A DNA stretch of 38,823 nt, taken from an uncultured Lachnospiraceae bacterium (GTDB taxonomy: Bacteria; Bacillota; Clostridia; Lachnospirales; Lachnospiraceae). The translations under genes and the position numbers were made by a program. Positions within the stretch are counted from its first letter, which is position 1; each line of letters begins with the position of its first letter. Positions 1-8,572 of the stretch are shown here, piece after piece. Below the pieces are notes generated by a model, which did not search any database, had not been told where the DNA came from, and saw only the letters and a program-made list of their open reading frames with translations. The stretch is taken from assembly GCA_948470755.1 (NCBI GenBank), contig CAOKPU010000028.1:1-38823 (forward strand). Direction: 5' to 3'.

Positions 1-308
1 ATCACAACGGTGTTTCATTTTTGTTCATAATTTATTTACTCATGCGTTTGTCCTGTCCTCCATCCCCCACGATATGTAACAATATTGTTATAAATTCTTA
101 AGATTTTTGTTCATATTTTTCTTCCCTATTCTAGTGACTATCCTTATTTTATATGCTATAATTGCGATTGTGGTCTTTTTATCGCATTGCGGCGGTATGG
201 AATCATACCATTCGAGCGACCCGCCGCAGGCGAAGAATCCTGCTTATAGGATTCTTTATTCTATATCCATTATATGAATACCATTATTGATGAAAGTGAG
301 GATTATCC
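1..308 (+). promoter_or_regulatory. Upstream region and structured leader of the DUF3048 lipoprotein gene
   Basis: No gene is seen here. A TATAAT -10 box lies at 157-162, with only a weak -35 (around 134-139). Downstream, GCGGCGG (189-195) can pair with CCGCCGC (221-227), and a smaller hairpin GGTATG/CATACC (194-199/204-209) overlaps its left arm. A second hairpin follows, AAGAATCC (233-240) with GGATTCTT (249-256), then a weak T-rich stretch. The layout could be a structured 5' leader with an attenuator-like stem, or a short independent RNA ending near 262. I do not recognise a known riboswitch. Confidence 0.4.
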
Positions 309-1487
309 ATGAAACGATTACAAGCGCTTCTTCTTGTAAGTCTGGCATCCACATTTATGCTCTTTGGATGCGGGAAAAAAGAAGAAGTTGATGAGCCTGC
401 AGTTGCACAGGTTATTGAAAAGCAACCGGAACTGGAAGAAACGCCCGAAGAGACAGCTCCTGCCGAAGAGGAAGATGCGGAGGATGAAGCGCCTCCTGCG
501 GAAGGCATGGTAAGAAGCACCTTAACAAATGAATGGATTGACGGCTCTCTGGAAGACGCCCGCCCTATTTCCATTATGGTTCCCAATGATTCCGCCGCCC
601 TGCCCCATTACAACCTTTCCAGGGCAGACATCTTATATGAATGCCCGGTAGAAGGCAATATCACAAGAAGCATGGCTGTTATCAAAGACTGGGAGAACCT
701 TGACCGTATCGGCAATGTAAGAAGCTGCCGCGACTACTTTGTATATTGGGCTTTTGAATGGGATTCCATTTATCTGCATTTTGGAGGCCCCTACTATATA
801 AATGAAATTATTGAACGGAAAGATACAGACCACATTACCGGATGCGCTTATGGCGATAAGAGGACGAACGGTTTATATGAAGATACTTTCTACCGCTCCA
901 CCGACAAAAAGGCTCCTCAGAATGCATACGCAAGCGCGGAAGGCATCAACAAAGGAATTAACAAACTGGGGATTTCCAAAACATACAGGGATGGATATTA
1001 TAACGAAGAGCATTTTAAATTCGCTTCCTCCAAGGAACCGAATACATTAGAAAAGTACAGCGATGCCATCGCTGCAAAAGAGATCGATATGACTCCCGCT
1101 TACCCGATCACAAAGACTTCCTTTACCTACAACGAAGGCGACGGCCTATACTATCGCTCCATGTATGGCAAACCGGATGTGGACGCCGCCAACGGCGACC
1201 AGCAGCTTGCATTCAAGAATGTGCTGATCCAGTTTACATATCATGAAGTAAGGGATGCAAAGGGATATCTGATCTTCCAGGTTCACGATACGACGAGAGA
1301 CGGCTATTTCTTCACAAACGGGAAAGGCATCCATGTAACATGGAAGAAGAGCTCGGATTATGAACCTACGAAATTCTATGACGACGACGGCAATGAAATT
1401 GAAGTGAATACCGGGAAAACGATGATTTGCATCGTAGAAGACGGCGACTCCTTTAATGTTGACGGAACGGCTTTGAAATCGAAATAA
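309..1487 (+). CDS. DUF3048 (YerB-like) lipoprotein
   Basis: This 392-residue protein begins with a lipoprotein signal peptide (basic MKRL, hydrophobic stretch, lipobox LFGC with Cys21), so it is predicted to be anchored on the outer face of the membrane. Residues about 25-60 are a Glu/Pro/Ala-rich acidic linker. The rest matches the DUF3048/YerB pattern: an IMVPNDS segment, LSRADILYECPVEGNITR, a GNVRSCRDYF segment, and a late C-terminal part with HVTWKK and a Gly/Asp-rich tail (NVDGTALKSK). The molecular function of this family is not established. GTGAGG lies about 7 bases before the ATG. The gene is monocistronic and ends at a strong bidirectional terminator that it shares with the convergent regulator gene. 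Confidence 0.85.
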   Translation: MKRLQALLLVSLASTFMLFGCGKKEEVDEPAVAQVIEKQPELEETPEETAPAEEEDAEDEAPPAEGMVRSTLTNEWIDGSLEDARPISIMVPNDSAALPHYNLSRADILYECPVEGNITRSMAVIKDWENLDRIGNVRSCRDYFVYWAFEWDSIYLHFGGPYYINEIIERKDTDHITGCAYGDKRTNGLYEDTFYRSTDKKAPQNAYASAEGINKGINKLGISKTYRDGYYNEEHFKFASSKEPNTLEKYSDAIAAKEIDMTPAYPITKTSFTYNEGDGLYYRSMYGKPDVDAANGDQQLAFKNVLIQFTYHEVRDAKGYLIFQVHDTTRDGYFFTNGKGIHVTWKKSSDYEPTKFYDDDGNEIEVNTGKTMICIVEDGDSFNVDGTALKSK

Positions 1488-1492
1488 GACTT

Positions 1493-1529
1493 AAAAACGC
1501 TTCTGGCTTTCACTCCAGAAGCGTTTTTT
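1493..1529. terminator. Bidirectional intrinsic terminator
   Basis: AACGCTTCTGG pairs with CCAGAAGCGTT around an 8-base loop, with an A-run on the left and T6 on the right. It sits between two convergent genes and can serve both strands. Confidence 0.9.
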
Positions 1530-1534
1530 ATATC

Positions 1535-3442
1535 TCACAGGCAATCGCTTAAAAACTCAATAAATTCTTCATATTCATTTAACGTCAATGCTTTTTTCAA
1601 GTTATTAGGTTCCGTCAATATCATCGTTAAAGGTTCAAAAATCTCGTTAAAAATATAACGTTCATCCCTGTTAAAACAGAGCAAGATGATCAAAGAAACC
1701 GGCATATCGTTCCAATCCGTCGGGGTATCGCACAAATATAAATACATCCCCGTCTTGTTCGCCCGCATACGCATAGAATGCGGGATAGCGAAATTCTGGA
1801 ACCCGGTCGAAGACATTTCCTCACGCTCCAGCACTTCTTCTTCAAACGCTTCCCCTACATATCCTTTTTGGCGGAATTTTTCACAAAGATAATGGATGGC
1901 TTCTTCCCTGTTGCCGAACCCTTCCCCCCGTTCAAAAAAATCCGGCAGGATAATTTGACGCAGATATGCGGTAAACTTCTCCCGTTTTTTGGAAGTACGG
2001 ATTTCATCAATTTTTTGCCGGATCGCCGTAACATCCGACTCCATCAAAAAAGGCTGCACCTGGACAAAAGGAGTAACCAAAGGGCGGTTGACCGGCACTG
2101 TGCAAATGATAAGATCAGGCATGGTAATCTTATCCAAGTCCGCTTCCTCGGTAATCACATTGGCAATCAGCAGCTCCGTATCCAGACGGCTGCTTATCGT
2201 TTGCAGCAGACGGTTGCTCATAATGTAATAAGTAGGGCAGTAAATGACCGCCGACAATTTGCTGGCAAGCGCTTTTTGTGTTTCCAGCGTGCTTCCCAGA
2301 TGAAAAGCGATATAACTAATCTCATCATCGTTAATCGTAATGCCGGTCCACTCTTTGATAATGCTCGAACAGCATACCGCATCATCATAAATAAGCGGGC
2401 AAGTAGCTTTCAGCGTATCCCCCATAGGATTTTTACAAAAATGTTCATTCTGCGCCCGGATCAACAGATTTTTTATGTGCAGGGCAAACCGGATCAGGAA
2501 TTCCGGCTCGTTTAAATTGATATAATAATAGGAACCAATCGCGTTCACCAGTTCATAAACCAGATCAATGCAATCCTTCCCTATAATATCGGCCAGATTA
2601 TCCATAGTAATGCTGTTGTAGTTCAAAGACGTAGCGCGGGATATCAAAAGCAGGGTCATCTCCTGCACTTCCCCGGCGGAAAACTTCAATTGAAAATGCT
2701 CCTCCAATCGCTCCACAATCTTTTGCGACAATTCATACTCATGGGGCAGCAATTCCAATGTTTCCATTGTCTGGTCGTATTCTCCATACCCCGCATTATT
2801 CTTAATGCGGTCGGCTGCAATCGCAATATGAAGCACCAGATTGCTTAAAGAATAGTCATTGATAAAATAACGGTATTCGCTTAACGTCTCCAACACAATA
2901 TTTTTTACAAAAATAACATCAATATCAGGAAAAGCGCTCTGTATTGTCTCCAGATTCACAAAATTTTCGTTGGACTCATGATACAAAAGCTGGCTGAGCA
3001 GTTTCCTTTTATTCTTTTCCAACCCTTTGATCTCCAAAATATCCGATGCCATATGGAGCGTAAGGTCAAAGCCCTCCAACTGCTTCCTGATGCGCGGAAG
3101 CACCGCATACAAAGTAGAACTGCTGATAAACAGTTCTTCACATAGGTCGTAAAAAGATACCGGGCCATGGCTGATCCTCTTCATAATATAAGCAACCCGC
3201 TCCCTGGCCGTCTGCGGGATGCAGGATTTCGCCTCTTTTAATGCTTTTGCGCCGATTTCCGGGTCAATATGATAACCTTTGCGGGAAGAAGAAATAATTC
3301 CATGATAGCTGCTGTTCAATTCACTGACATAAGTTTTCACCGTCCGGGCGGATATGCCCAACGCGTTTGCCAGAGAAACAGCGGTCACCCATGTGTTTGC
3401 TTCAAATAATTGTTTTAACAATGGTAAATATTTCGTCTGCAT
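1535..3442 (-). CDS. PRD-containing transcriptional regulator (MtlR/LicR/BglG type)
   Basis: This 635-residue regulator has the multi-domain layout of PTS-controlled activators. An N-terminal helix-turn-helix (about 1-60; VSLANALGISARTVKTYVSEL) is followed by a second HTH-like segment (about 85-150) and two PTS regulation domains (about 170-390) with candidate phospho-histidines in LVLHIAIAADR, FALHIKNL and IAFHLGS. Next comes an EIIB-like domain (about 395-480; Cys in IYCPTYY) and an EIIA(Man/Fru)-like C-terminus with the IPHS histidine. There is no AAA+ domain, so it is not a LevR-type sigma-54 activator. It is divergent from the PTS operon and is inferred to control it in response to phosphorylation by EIIB and HPr. 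The start has only an AAGG close to the ATG. Confidence 0.88.
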   Translation of the reverse strand: MQTKYLPLLKQLFEANTWVTAVSLANALGISARTVKTYVSELNSSYHGIISSSRKGYHIDPEIGAKALKEAKSCIPQTARERVAYIMKRISHGPVSFYDLCEELFISSSTLYAVLPRIRKQLEGFDLTLHMASDILEIKGLEKNKRKLLSQLLYHESNENFVNLETIQSAFPDIDVIFVKNIVLETLSEYRYFINDYSLSNLVLHIAIAADRIKNNAGYGEYDQTMETLELLPHEYELSQKIVERLEEHFQLKFSAGEVQEMTLLLISRATSLNYNSITMDNLADIIGKDCIDLVYELVNAIGSYYYINLNEPEFLIRFALHIKNLLIRAQNEHFCKNPMGDTLKATCPLIYDDAVCCSSIIKEWTGITINDDEISYIAFHLGSTLETQKALASKLSAVIYCPTYYIMSNRLLQTISSRLDTELLIANVITEEADLDKITMPDLIICTVPVNRPLVTPFVQVQPFLMESDVTAIRQKIDEIRTSKKREKFTAYLRQIILPDFFERGEGFGNREEAIHYLCEKFRQKGYVGEAFEEEVLEREEMSSTGFQNFAIPHSMRMRANKTGMYLYLCDTPTDWNDMPVSLIILLCFNRDERYIFNEIFEPLTMILTEPNNLKKALTLNEYEEFIEFLSDCL

Positions 3443-3752
3443 CCTTATTTTCCCATCCTACCTATCATTTTTGCGCCAGCAGCCGGACAGCATTATTTGA
3501 CAGGCTTTTGGCTTCCGAATCTTTATAAATCCTTTTTATGTAAGAGTTCCCCGCTTTCTTTCCTTTTATCTTATTAAATCACTGACATACTTCACCGTGC
3601 AAATTATCTTTTGCACCGTACCGGTGAAAAGGACGGTTTGCTTTTTAACGGAAAATCCTTCACACTATAGTTAATAAACGGGACGGCCAGCCCGGGATTG
3701 CGCCGCCCGCAAAAAAAAACGTGAGAGTATATATGTAAAGGAGATGGAGAGT
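3443..3752 (+). promoter_or_regulatory. Divergent control region with two palindromes
   Basis: This 310-base gap separates the regulator from the PTS operon and holds no gene. It contains a perfect inverted repeat GTGCAAA-N6-TTTGCAC (3597-3616), overlapping a second palindrome CACCG-TAC-CGGTG (3614-3626). These are good candidates for the PRD regulator's operator. Nearer the operon, CGGGaCGGC and GCCGcCCG (about 3678-3710) can form a hairpin in the mRNA leader, followed by an A9 run. I see no confident -10/-35 pair; a weak promoter would fit activator dependence. AAGGAG at 3738-3743 is the ribosome site for EIIB. Confidence 0.5.
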
Positions 3753-4070
3753 ATGGCAAATCATAACATTTTATTAGTATGTGGTTCCGGTGCAAGCAGC
3801 GGTTTCATGGCTGCAAATATCCGCAAAGCAGCTTCCGCAAGAGGATTGGAATGGAAAGTAACGGCAAGGAGCGAATCTGAAATTTTGAATTATGTAGAAG
3901 ACATCGACTGCCTGATGGTAGGCCCTCACTTGGAATCCAACCTTGGCGCAATTGAAGAAGACTGCGATGGATATGATATCAAGGTAGCTCTTTTGACAAA
4001 AGAAGCCTACTCCAAACTGAACGGGGATCTGGCCGTCGATCAGATTCTTGAAATGTTCGGCGAAAAATAA
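3753..4070 (+). CDS. PTS EIIB component, lactose/cellobiose family
   Basis: This 105-residue cytoplasmic protein receives phosphate from EIIA and passes it to the sugar during transport. The N-terminal P-loop-like motif ILLVCGSGASSG carries the phospho-cysteine (Cys10). The rest fits the Rossmann-like fold of the Lac-family IIB, including the DCLMVGPHLESNL strand. An ATG at 3744 is also in frame, but AAGGAG ends at 3743, so the ATG at 3753 with a 9-base gap is the better start. It is the first gene of a plus-strand operon and is followed closely by EIIC and EIIA. Confidence 0.9.
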   Translation: MANHNILLVCGSGASSGFMAANIRKAASARGLEWKVTARSESEILNYVEDIDCLMVGPHLESNLGAIEEDCDGYDIKVALLTKEAYSKLNGDLAVDQILEMFGEK

Positions 4071-4156
4071 ATTTGTTTAAATAAATATGTTTGTCCTGCA
4101 AATATTGCGCCTGCGGCCCAAAGTTTGCAGGATAAAAGAAAGGCATGGTTATTAAT

Positions 4157-5431
4157 ATGAATAAACTGATTAGTTGGCTTGAAAACAGCTTTGCCCCTAA
4201 GATGAGCAAAGTAAATAACAATATATGGGTAGTTACTTTAAAAGATTCCATTATGCAGACGCTGCCGTTTATTTTCCTCGGCTCCATCTTCTGCTGTCTG
4301 GCAATTATTGAGAATTATGTTACGCTGCCATTTTCCTTCTGGACTCCGTTCGGCTGGACGATGAGCAAAATCTCCCTTTTGGTTGCATTCCTGATTCCGT
4401 TTAATTACTGCGAAAAGAAGCGTTACAGGAAACAACGCCTTATTGCCGGCCTGACAGGCTTGCTGTTGTTTATGATGGTGGTAACACCGGAATTTATTGC
4501 AGACGGCACCGTTGGGTTCGGTCATGATGCTTTAGGGGCAGGGGGTATGTTCGTAGCAATCCTTACCGGTATCGCCACCAGTTTGATTTTCGGCGCTTTC
4601 GCTAAATTCTCTTTCTTTAAAGATGATTCCGCTATTCCTGATTTTGTACGTCAATGGTTTGATGCATTGCTTCCGATTGGTTTGACTATCGTGCTTGGCT
4701 GGATCATTGTCCTGATCTTAAATGTGGACTTGTACCAGATTATCGTCAGCATTTTCATGCCTCTGCAAAAAGGTTTGAATACATTGCCCGGATTTACATT
4801 CTTTATGTTTTTTACCTGCTTTATCTACTCCATGGGTATCTCAAGCTGGGTATTGACTCCTATAGGGGAGCCTGTCAGGCTGGCTTCCATTACCACAAAC
4901 CTTGGCTTAGTAGCGGCAGGAACAGCTACCGCCTCCAGTATGCTGATTTATACGGAAGGGCTTGTATACTGTACTTATATGTGGGTCGGCGGCATTGGCT
5001 GTACGCTTCCTTTGGTTATCATGCTTATGCGTTCCAAATCAAAAGAATTAAGTTCCCTTGGAAAGGCCTGCTTCGTTCCCGGGCTTTTCAATATCAATGA
5101 ACCCGTTATCTTCGGATGTATTGCATGGAACCCCTACTTAATGGTGCCGATGTGGCTGCAGGGTATTATCATCCCCATACTTACTTATCTCTTTACAAAA
5201 GTAATCGCTTTGGCTCCAATCCCACAGGTACAGTTTGAACTTTGGTATGCGCCGTATCCGATCGGTACGATCATGAATATTATGAGCCAGGGCGCCGGCG
5301 CATTGATCAGGGCTTTGATTTTCCTTGTAATTTCCGTTGCAGTATCTTCCATCATCTGGTATCCGTTCTTTAAAGCTTATGAAGCAAAGAGGGTGCAGGA
5401 AGAACAGGCAAAGATTGCTGAAAGCAAATAA
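4157..5431 (+). CDS. PTS EIIC permease, lactose/cellobiose family, atypical GIHG motif
   Basis: This 424-residue polytopic membrane protein (about ten hydrophobic segments) forms the sugar-translocating unit of the PTS. The family landmark NINEPVIFG is present, with the conserved Glu at residue 315. Most Lac-family permeases have a GIHG motif whose His lies in the sugar site; here the matching place reads MGISSW (residues 226-231), with Ser229 where His is expected. The MGISSWVLTPI context shows the segment is otherwise in register. The 4157 ATG is preferred over the in-frame ATG at 4145, which lies only one base after the ribosome site GAAAGG. The missing His, with the altered GH1 downstream, suggests an unusual substrate. 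The alignment was done by eye. Confidence 0.88.
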   Translation: MNKLISWLENSFAPKMSKVNNNIWVVTLKDSIMQTLPFIFLGSIFCCLAIIENYVTLPFSFWTPFGWTMSKISLLVAFLIPFNYCEKKRYRKQRLIAGLTGLLLFMMVVTPEFIADGTVGFGHDALGAGGMFVAILTGIATSLIFGAFAKFSFFKDDSAIPDFVRQWFDALLPIGLTIVLGWIIVLILNVDLYQIIVSIFMPLQKGLNTLPGFTFFMFFTCFIYSMGISSWVLTPIGEPVRLASITTNLGLVAAGTATASSMLIYTEGLVYCTYMWVGGIGCTLPLVIMLMRSKSKELSSLGKACFVPGLFNINEPVIFGCIAWNPYLMVPMWLQGIIIPILTYLFTKVIALAPIPQVQFELWYAPYPIGTIMNIMSQGAGALIRALIFLVISVAVSSIIWYPFFKAYEAKRVQEEQAKIAESK

Positions 5432-5457
5432 ATCATTTTAGAAGCGAGGTGTGACTT

Positions 5458-5796
5458 TTGAACGAACAAATTGTTGAAAATGCAATGAATATCATTATGC
5501 ATGCAGGCGATGCACGCGTATTCTGCAAAAAAGCATTGGATCTTCTGGCAGAAGGCAAGCCTGCGGAAGCGGAAGAAGAAATGAAAGGCGCCGATAAGGA
5601 GATTGCAGAGGCCCATCATATTCAGACGGACTGCATCCAGGGAGCAATTGGAGGGGAGGAATTTGAATATAATGTCCTTTTTGCCCATGCACAGGATACA
5701 TTGATGACTATTTACAGCGAAATTGCACTGGCAAAGCAATTGATCAAAATATCCAGCCATTTAGAGGCCCGTATTGACGCACTGGAAAAAAAATAA
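5458..5796 (+). CDS. PTS EIIA component, lactose/cellobiose family
   Basis: This 112-residue helical protein takes phosphate from HPr and gives it to EIIB. The family motif is clear near the C-terminus: FAHAQDTLMT, with phospho-acceptor His77 and the metal-binding Asp80. Translation appears to start at a TTG at 5458, with GAGGTG about 8 bases upstream. No ATG gives a full N-terminus, because the next Met is residue 10. It lies 26 bases after EIIC and precedes the glycosidase gene by 44 bases, which supports a single operon. Confidence 0.9.
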   Translation: MNEQIVENAMNIIMHAGDARVFCKKALDLLAEGKPAEAEEEMKGADKEIAEAHHIQTDCIQGAIGGEEFEYNVLFAHAQDTLMTIYSEIALAKQLIKISSHLEARIDALEKK

Positions 5797-5819
5797 AAAC
5801 AGCAAATTTAAGAAGTTGA

Positions 5820-7282
<1,463 letters not shown>

Positions 7283-7283
<1 letters not shown>

Positions 7284-8047
7284 TGAAAAGGAAGTACTTT
7301 TTCTTTGACATTGACGGGACCCTGATCCCCGAAACAGGGGGTCAGGAGATTCCTCCAAAGGTTAGGGAAGCTTTGGAAGAGGTACAGAGAAAAGGTCATT
7401 TTTGCGCTATTGCCACCGGAAGAGGGCATTGCGAAGCAGAACATATCAGGACGTCTCTTGGCTTTGCCAATATGGTATGCGACGGCGGCAACGGGATCGT
7501 CCTGGATCATAAGTTAGTATCATTGGAACCCCTTCCTTATGGATTATGCCGGCAGCTCATTGCGGAATGCGAAGAACGCGGCTATCTATGGGGAATATCC
7601 CCGGAAGATGAATGCTATTGCATCACTCCATATAAAGATTTCCCCGGATTATCCTATTTGGATTTATACGTAAGAGAAGGGACGAAATTCGATGATTACT
7701 CTCAAGCCATGAAATTGTTCATTCTATGCCCGCCCGGCCATGAAAATGAGATGCCCACTCTTGGGAAGCTGGCATGGTGCCGTTACTGGGACTGTCCCCA
7801 TATTTTTGTAGAGCCGGCGGACAAAGCCAAAGGTATTCGCTATATCGTGAATCATCTTCATGCATCTTATGAAGACGTGGTGGTCTTCGGTGATGGAAAG
7901 AACGATTTTTCCATGTTTACGGACGAGTGGTTCTGCATCGCTATGGGCAATGCTCTGCCCGAATTAAAAGCGAAAGCGGATTATGTCACATTATCCGCTT
8001 CACAGGACGGCGTTGCACATGCGTTAAAGCATTTTGGCTGGATATAA
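7283..8047 (+). CDS. HAD-superfamily (Cof-type) sugar phosphatase
   Basis: This 254-residue cytoplasmic phosphatase shows the class IIB HAD pattern. Motif I is FDIDGTL (nucleophile Asp9, acid/base Asp11), motif II is in CAIATGRG, a lysine lies in PADKAKGI, and motif IV is VVFGDGKNDFSMF. The middle part (about 85-180) is the cap. The ATG overlaps the glycosidase stop codon (TAATG), which points to translational coupling. In this setting it may remove phosphate from the sugar or aglycone product released by the GH1 enzyme. That substrate is inferred from position only. Confidence 0.87.
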
Positions 8048-8119
8048 CTCCGGCGGCATCTGTTTTGACTCTACAGTATATATTCCCAGTCTCATGAAAG
8101 AAATGGAGTTGAATGGAAC

Positions 8120-8377
8120 ATGAAAAGTTTTGAATATGTAATCAAGGATTCCTTGGGGATCCATGCAAGGCCAGCGGGAATGCTGGTAAAAGAAGCAAAA
8201 AAATACGAAAGCAAAATAACCATCGCCAAAGATGGAAAAGAAATTGATGCGACAAAATTAATGGCCCTGATGGCTCTTGCCGTAAAATGCGGCAACAATG
8301 TAACAATAACCTGCGACGGTGCGGACGAAGAAACCGCCTGCGCCAAGCTGCAACAGTTTTTTGAAGAGAATTTATAG
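8120..8377 (+). CDS. HPr-like phosphocarrier paralogue lacking the regulatory serine
   Basis: This 85-residue protein has the HPr fold, with the phosphate-carrying His15 in GIHARPAG and a normal length. The usual Ser46, the target of HprK/P in Bacillota, is replaced: the stretch reads KEIDATKLMALM and Lys falls exactly at position 46, next to Thr45. It is the last gene of the PTS operon, 72 bases after the HAD gene, with GGAG 11 bases before the ATG. A typical HPr with Ser46 is encoded 2.1 kb away. This copy is probably a dedicated phosphate donor for the operon's EIIA that escapes P-Ser inhibition; that is inference. No EI is encoded here. Confidence 0.88.
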   Translation: MKSFEYVIKDSLGIHARPAGMLVKEAKKYESKITIAKDGKEIDATKLMALMALAVKCGNNVTITCDGADEETACAKLQQFFEENL

Positions 8378-8381
8378 CGCT

Positions 8382-8426
8382 AAAAAAGACGGCATTCCCT
8401 TTGTAATCGGCAATGCCGCCTTTTTT
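8382..8426. terminator. Bidirectional terminator after the PTS operon
   Basis: CGGCATT (8390-8396) pairs with AATGCCG (8412-8418), flanked by A6 on the left and T6 on the right. It closes the plus-strand PTS operon and could also catch minus-strand transcription from leuA. Confidence 0.88.
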
Positions 8427-8427
8427 A

Positions 8428-8562
8428 TATCATAGGAAATTGCTCTGCAATTTTCTATGATACAAAAACCCTCCGGGAGGATGCGCACTGCGCGCAAGAG
8501 GAAAATGGCCGCTGCCGCAGCCGCGCTCCGGCGCGAGTGTGCGTCAGGACGCACACTTTTTT
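8428..8562 (+). repeat. Palindromic GC-rich intergenic element ending in a second terminator
   Basis: A 16-base inverted repeat with a 3-base loop (8428-8443/8447-8462, 15 of 16 matched) is followed by a GC-rich, self-complementary stretch with CCTCCGGGAGG and several CGCG-type palindromes. It ends in a 9-bp stem GTGTGCGTC/GACGCACAC (8537-8556) plus T6, a textbook plus-strand terminator. No plus-strand gene lies between the two terminators. It could be a repeated intergenic palindrome typical of these genomes or a small RNA. A copy search is needed to decide. Confidence 0.5.
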
Positions 8563-8572
8563 ATTCCTATTT

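Noticed and set aside
1778-2515. A 245-codon plus-strand open frame opposite the PRD regulator
   Set aside because: The opposite strand encodes a complete multi-domain regulator; this frame shows no domain or ribosome site.
3443-3752. Sigma-54 (-24/-12) promoter for the PTS operon
   Set aside because: No TGGC-N8-TGC type element was found, and the regulator lacks the AAA+ domain needed for sigma-54 activation.
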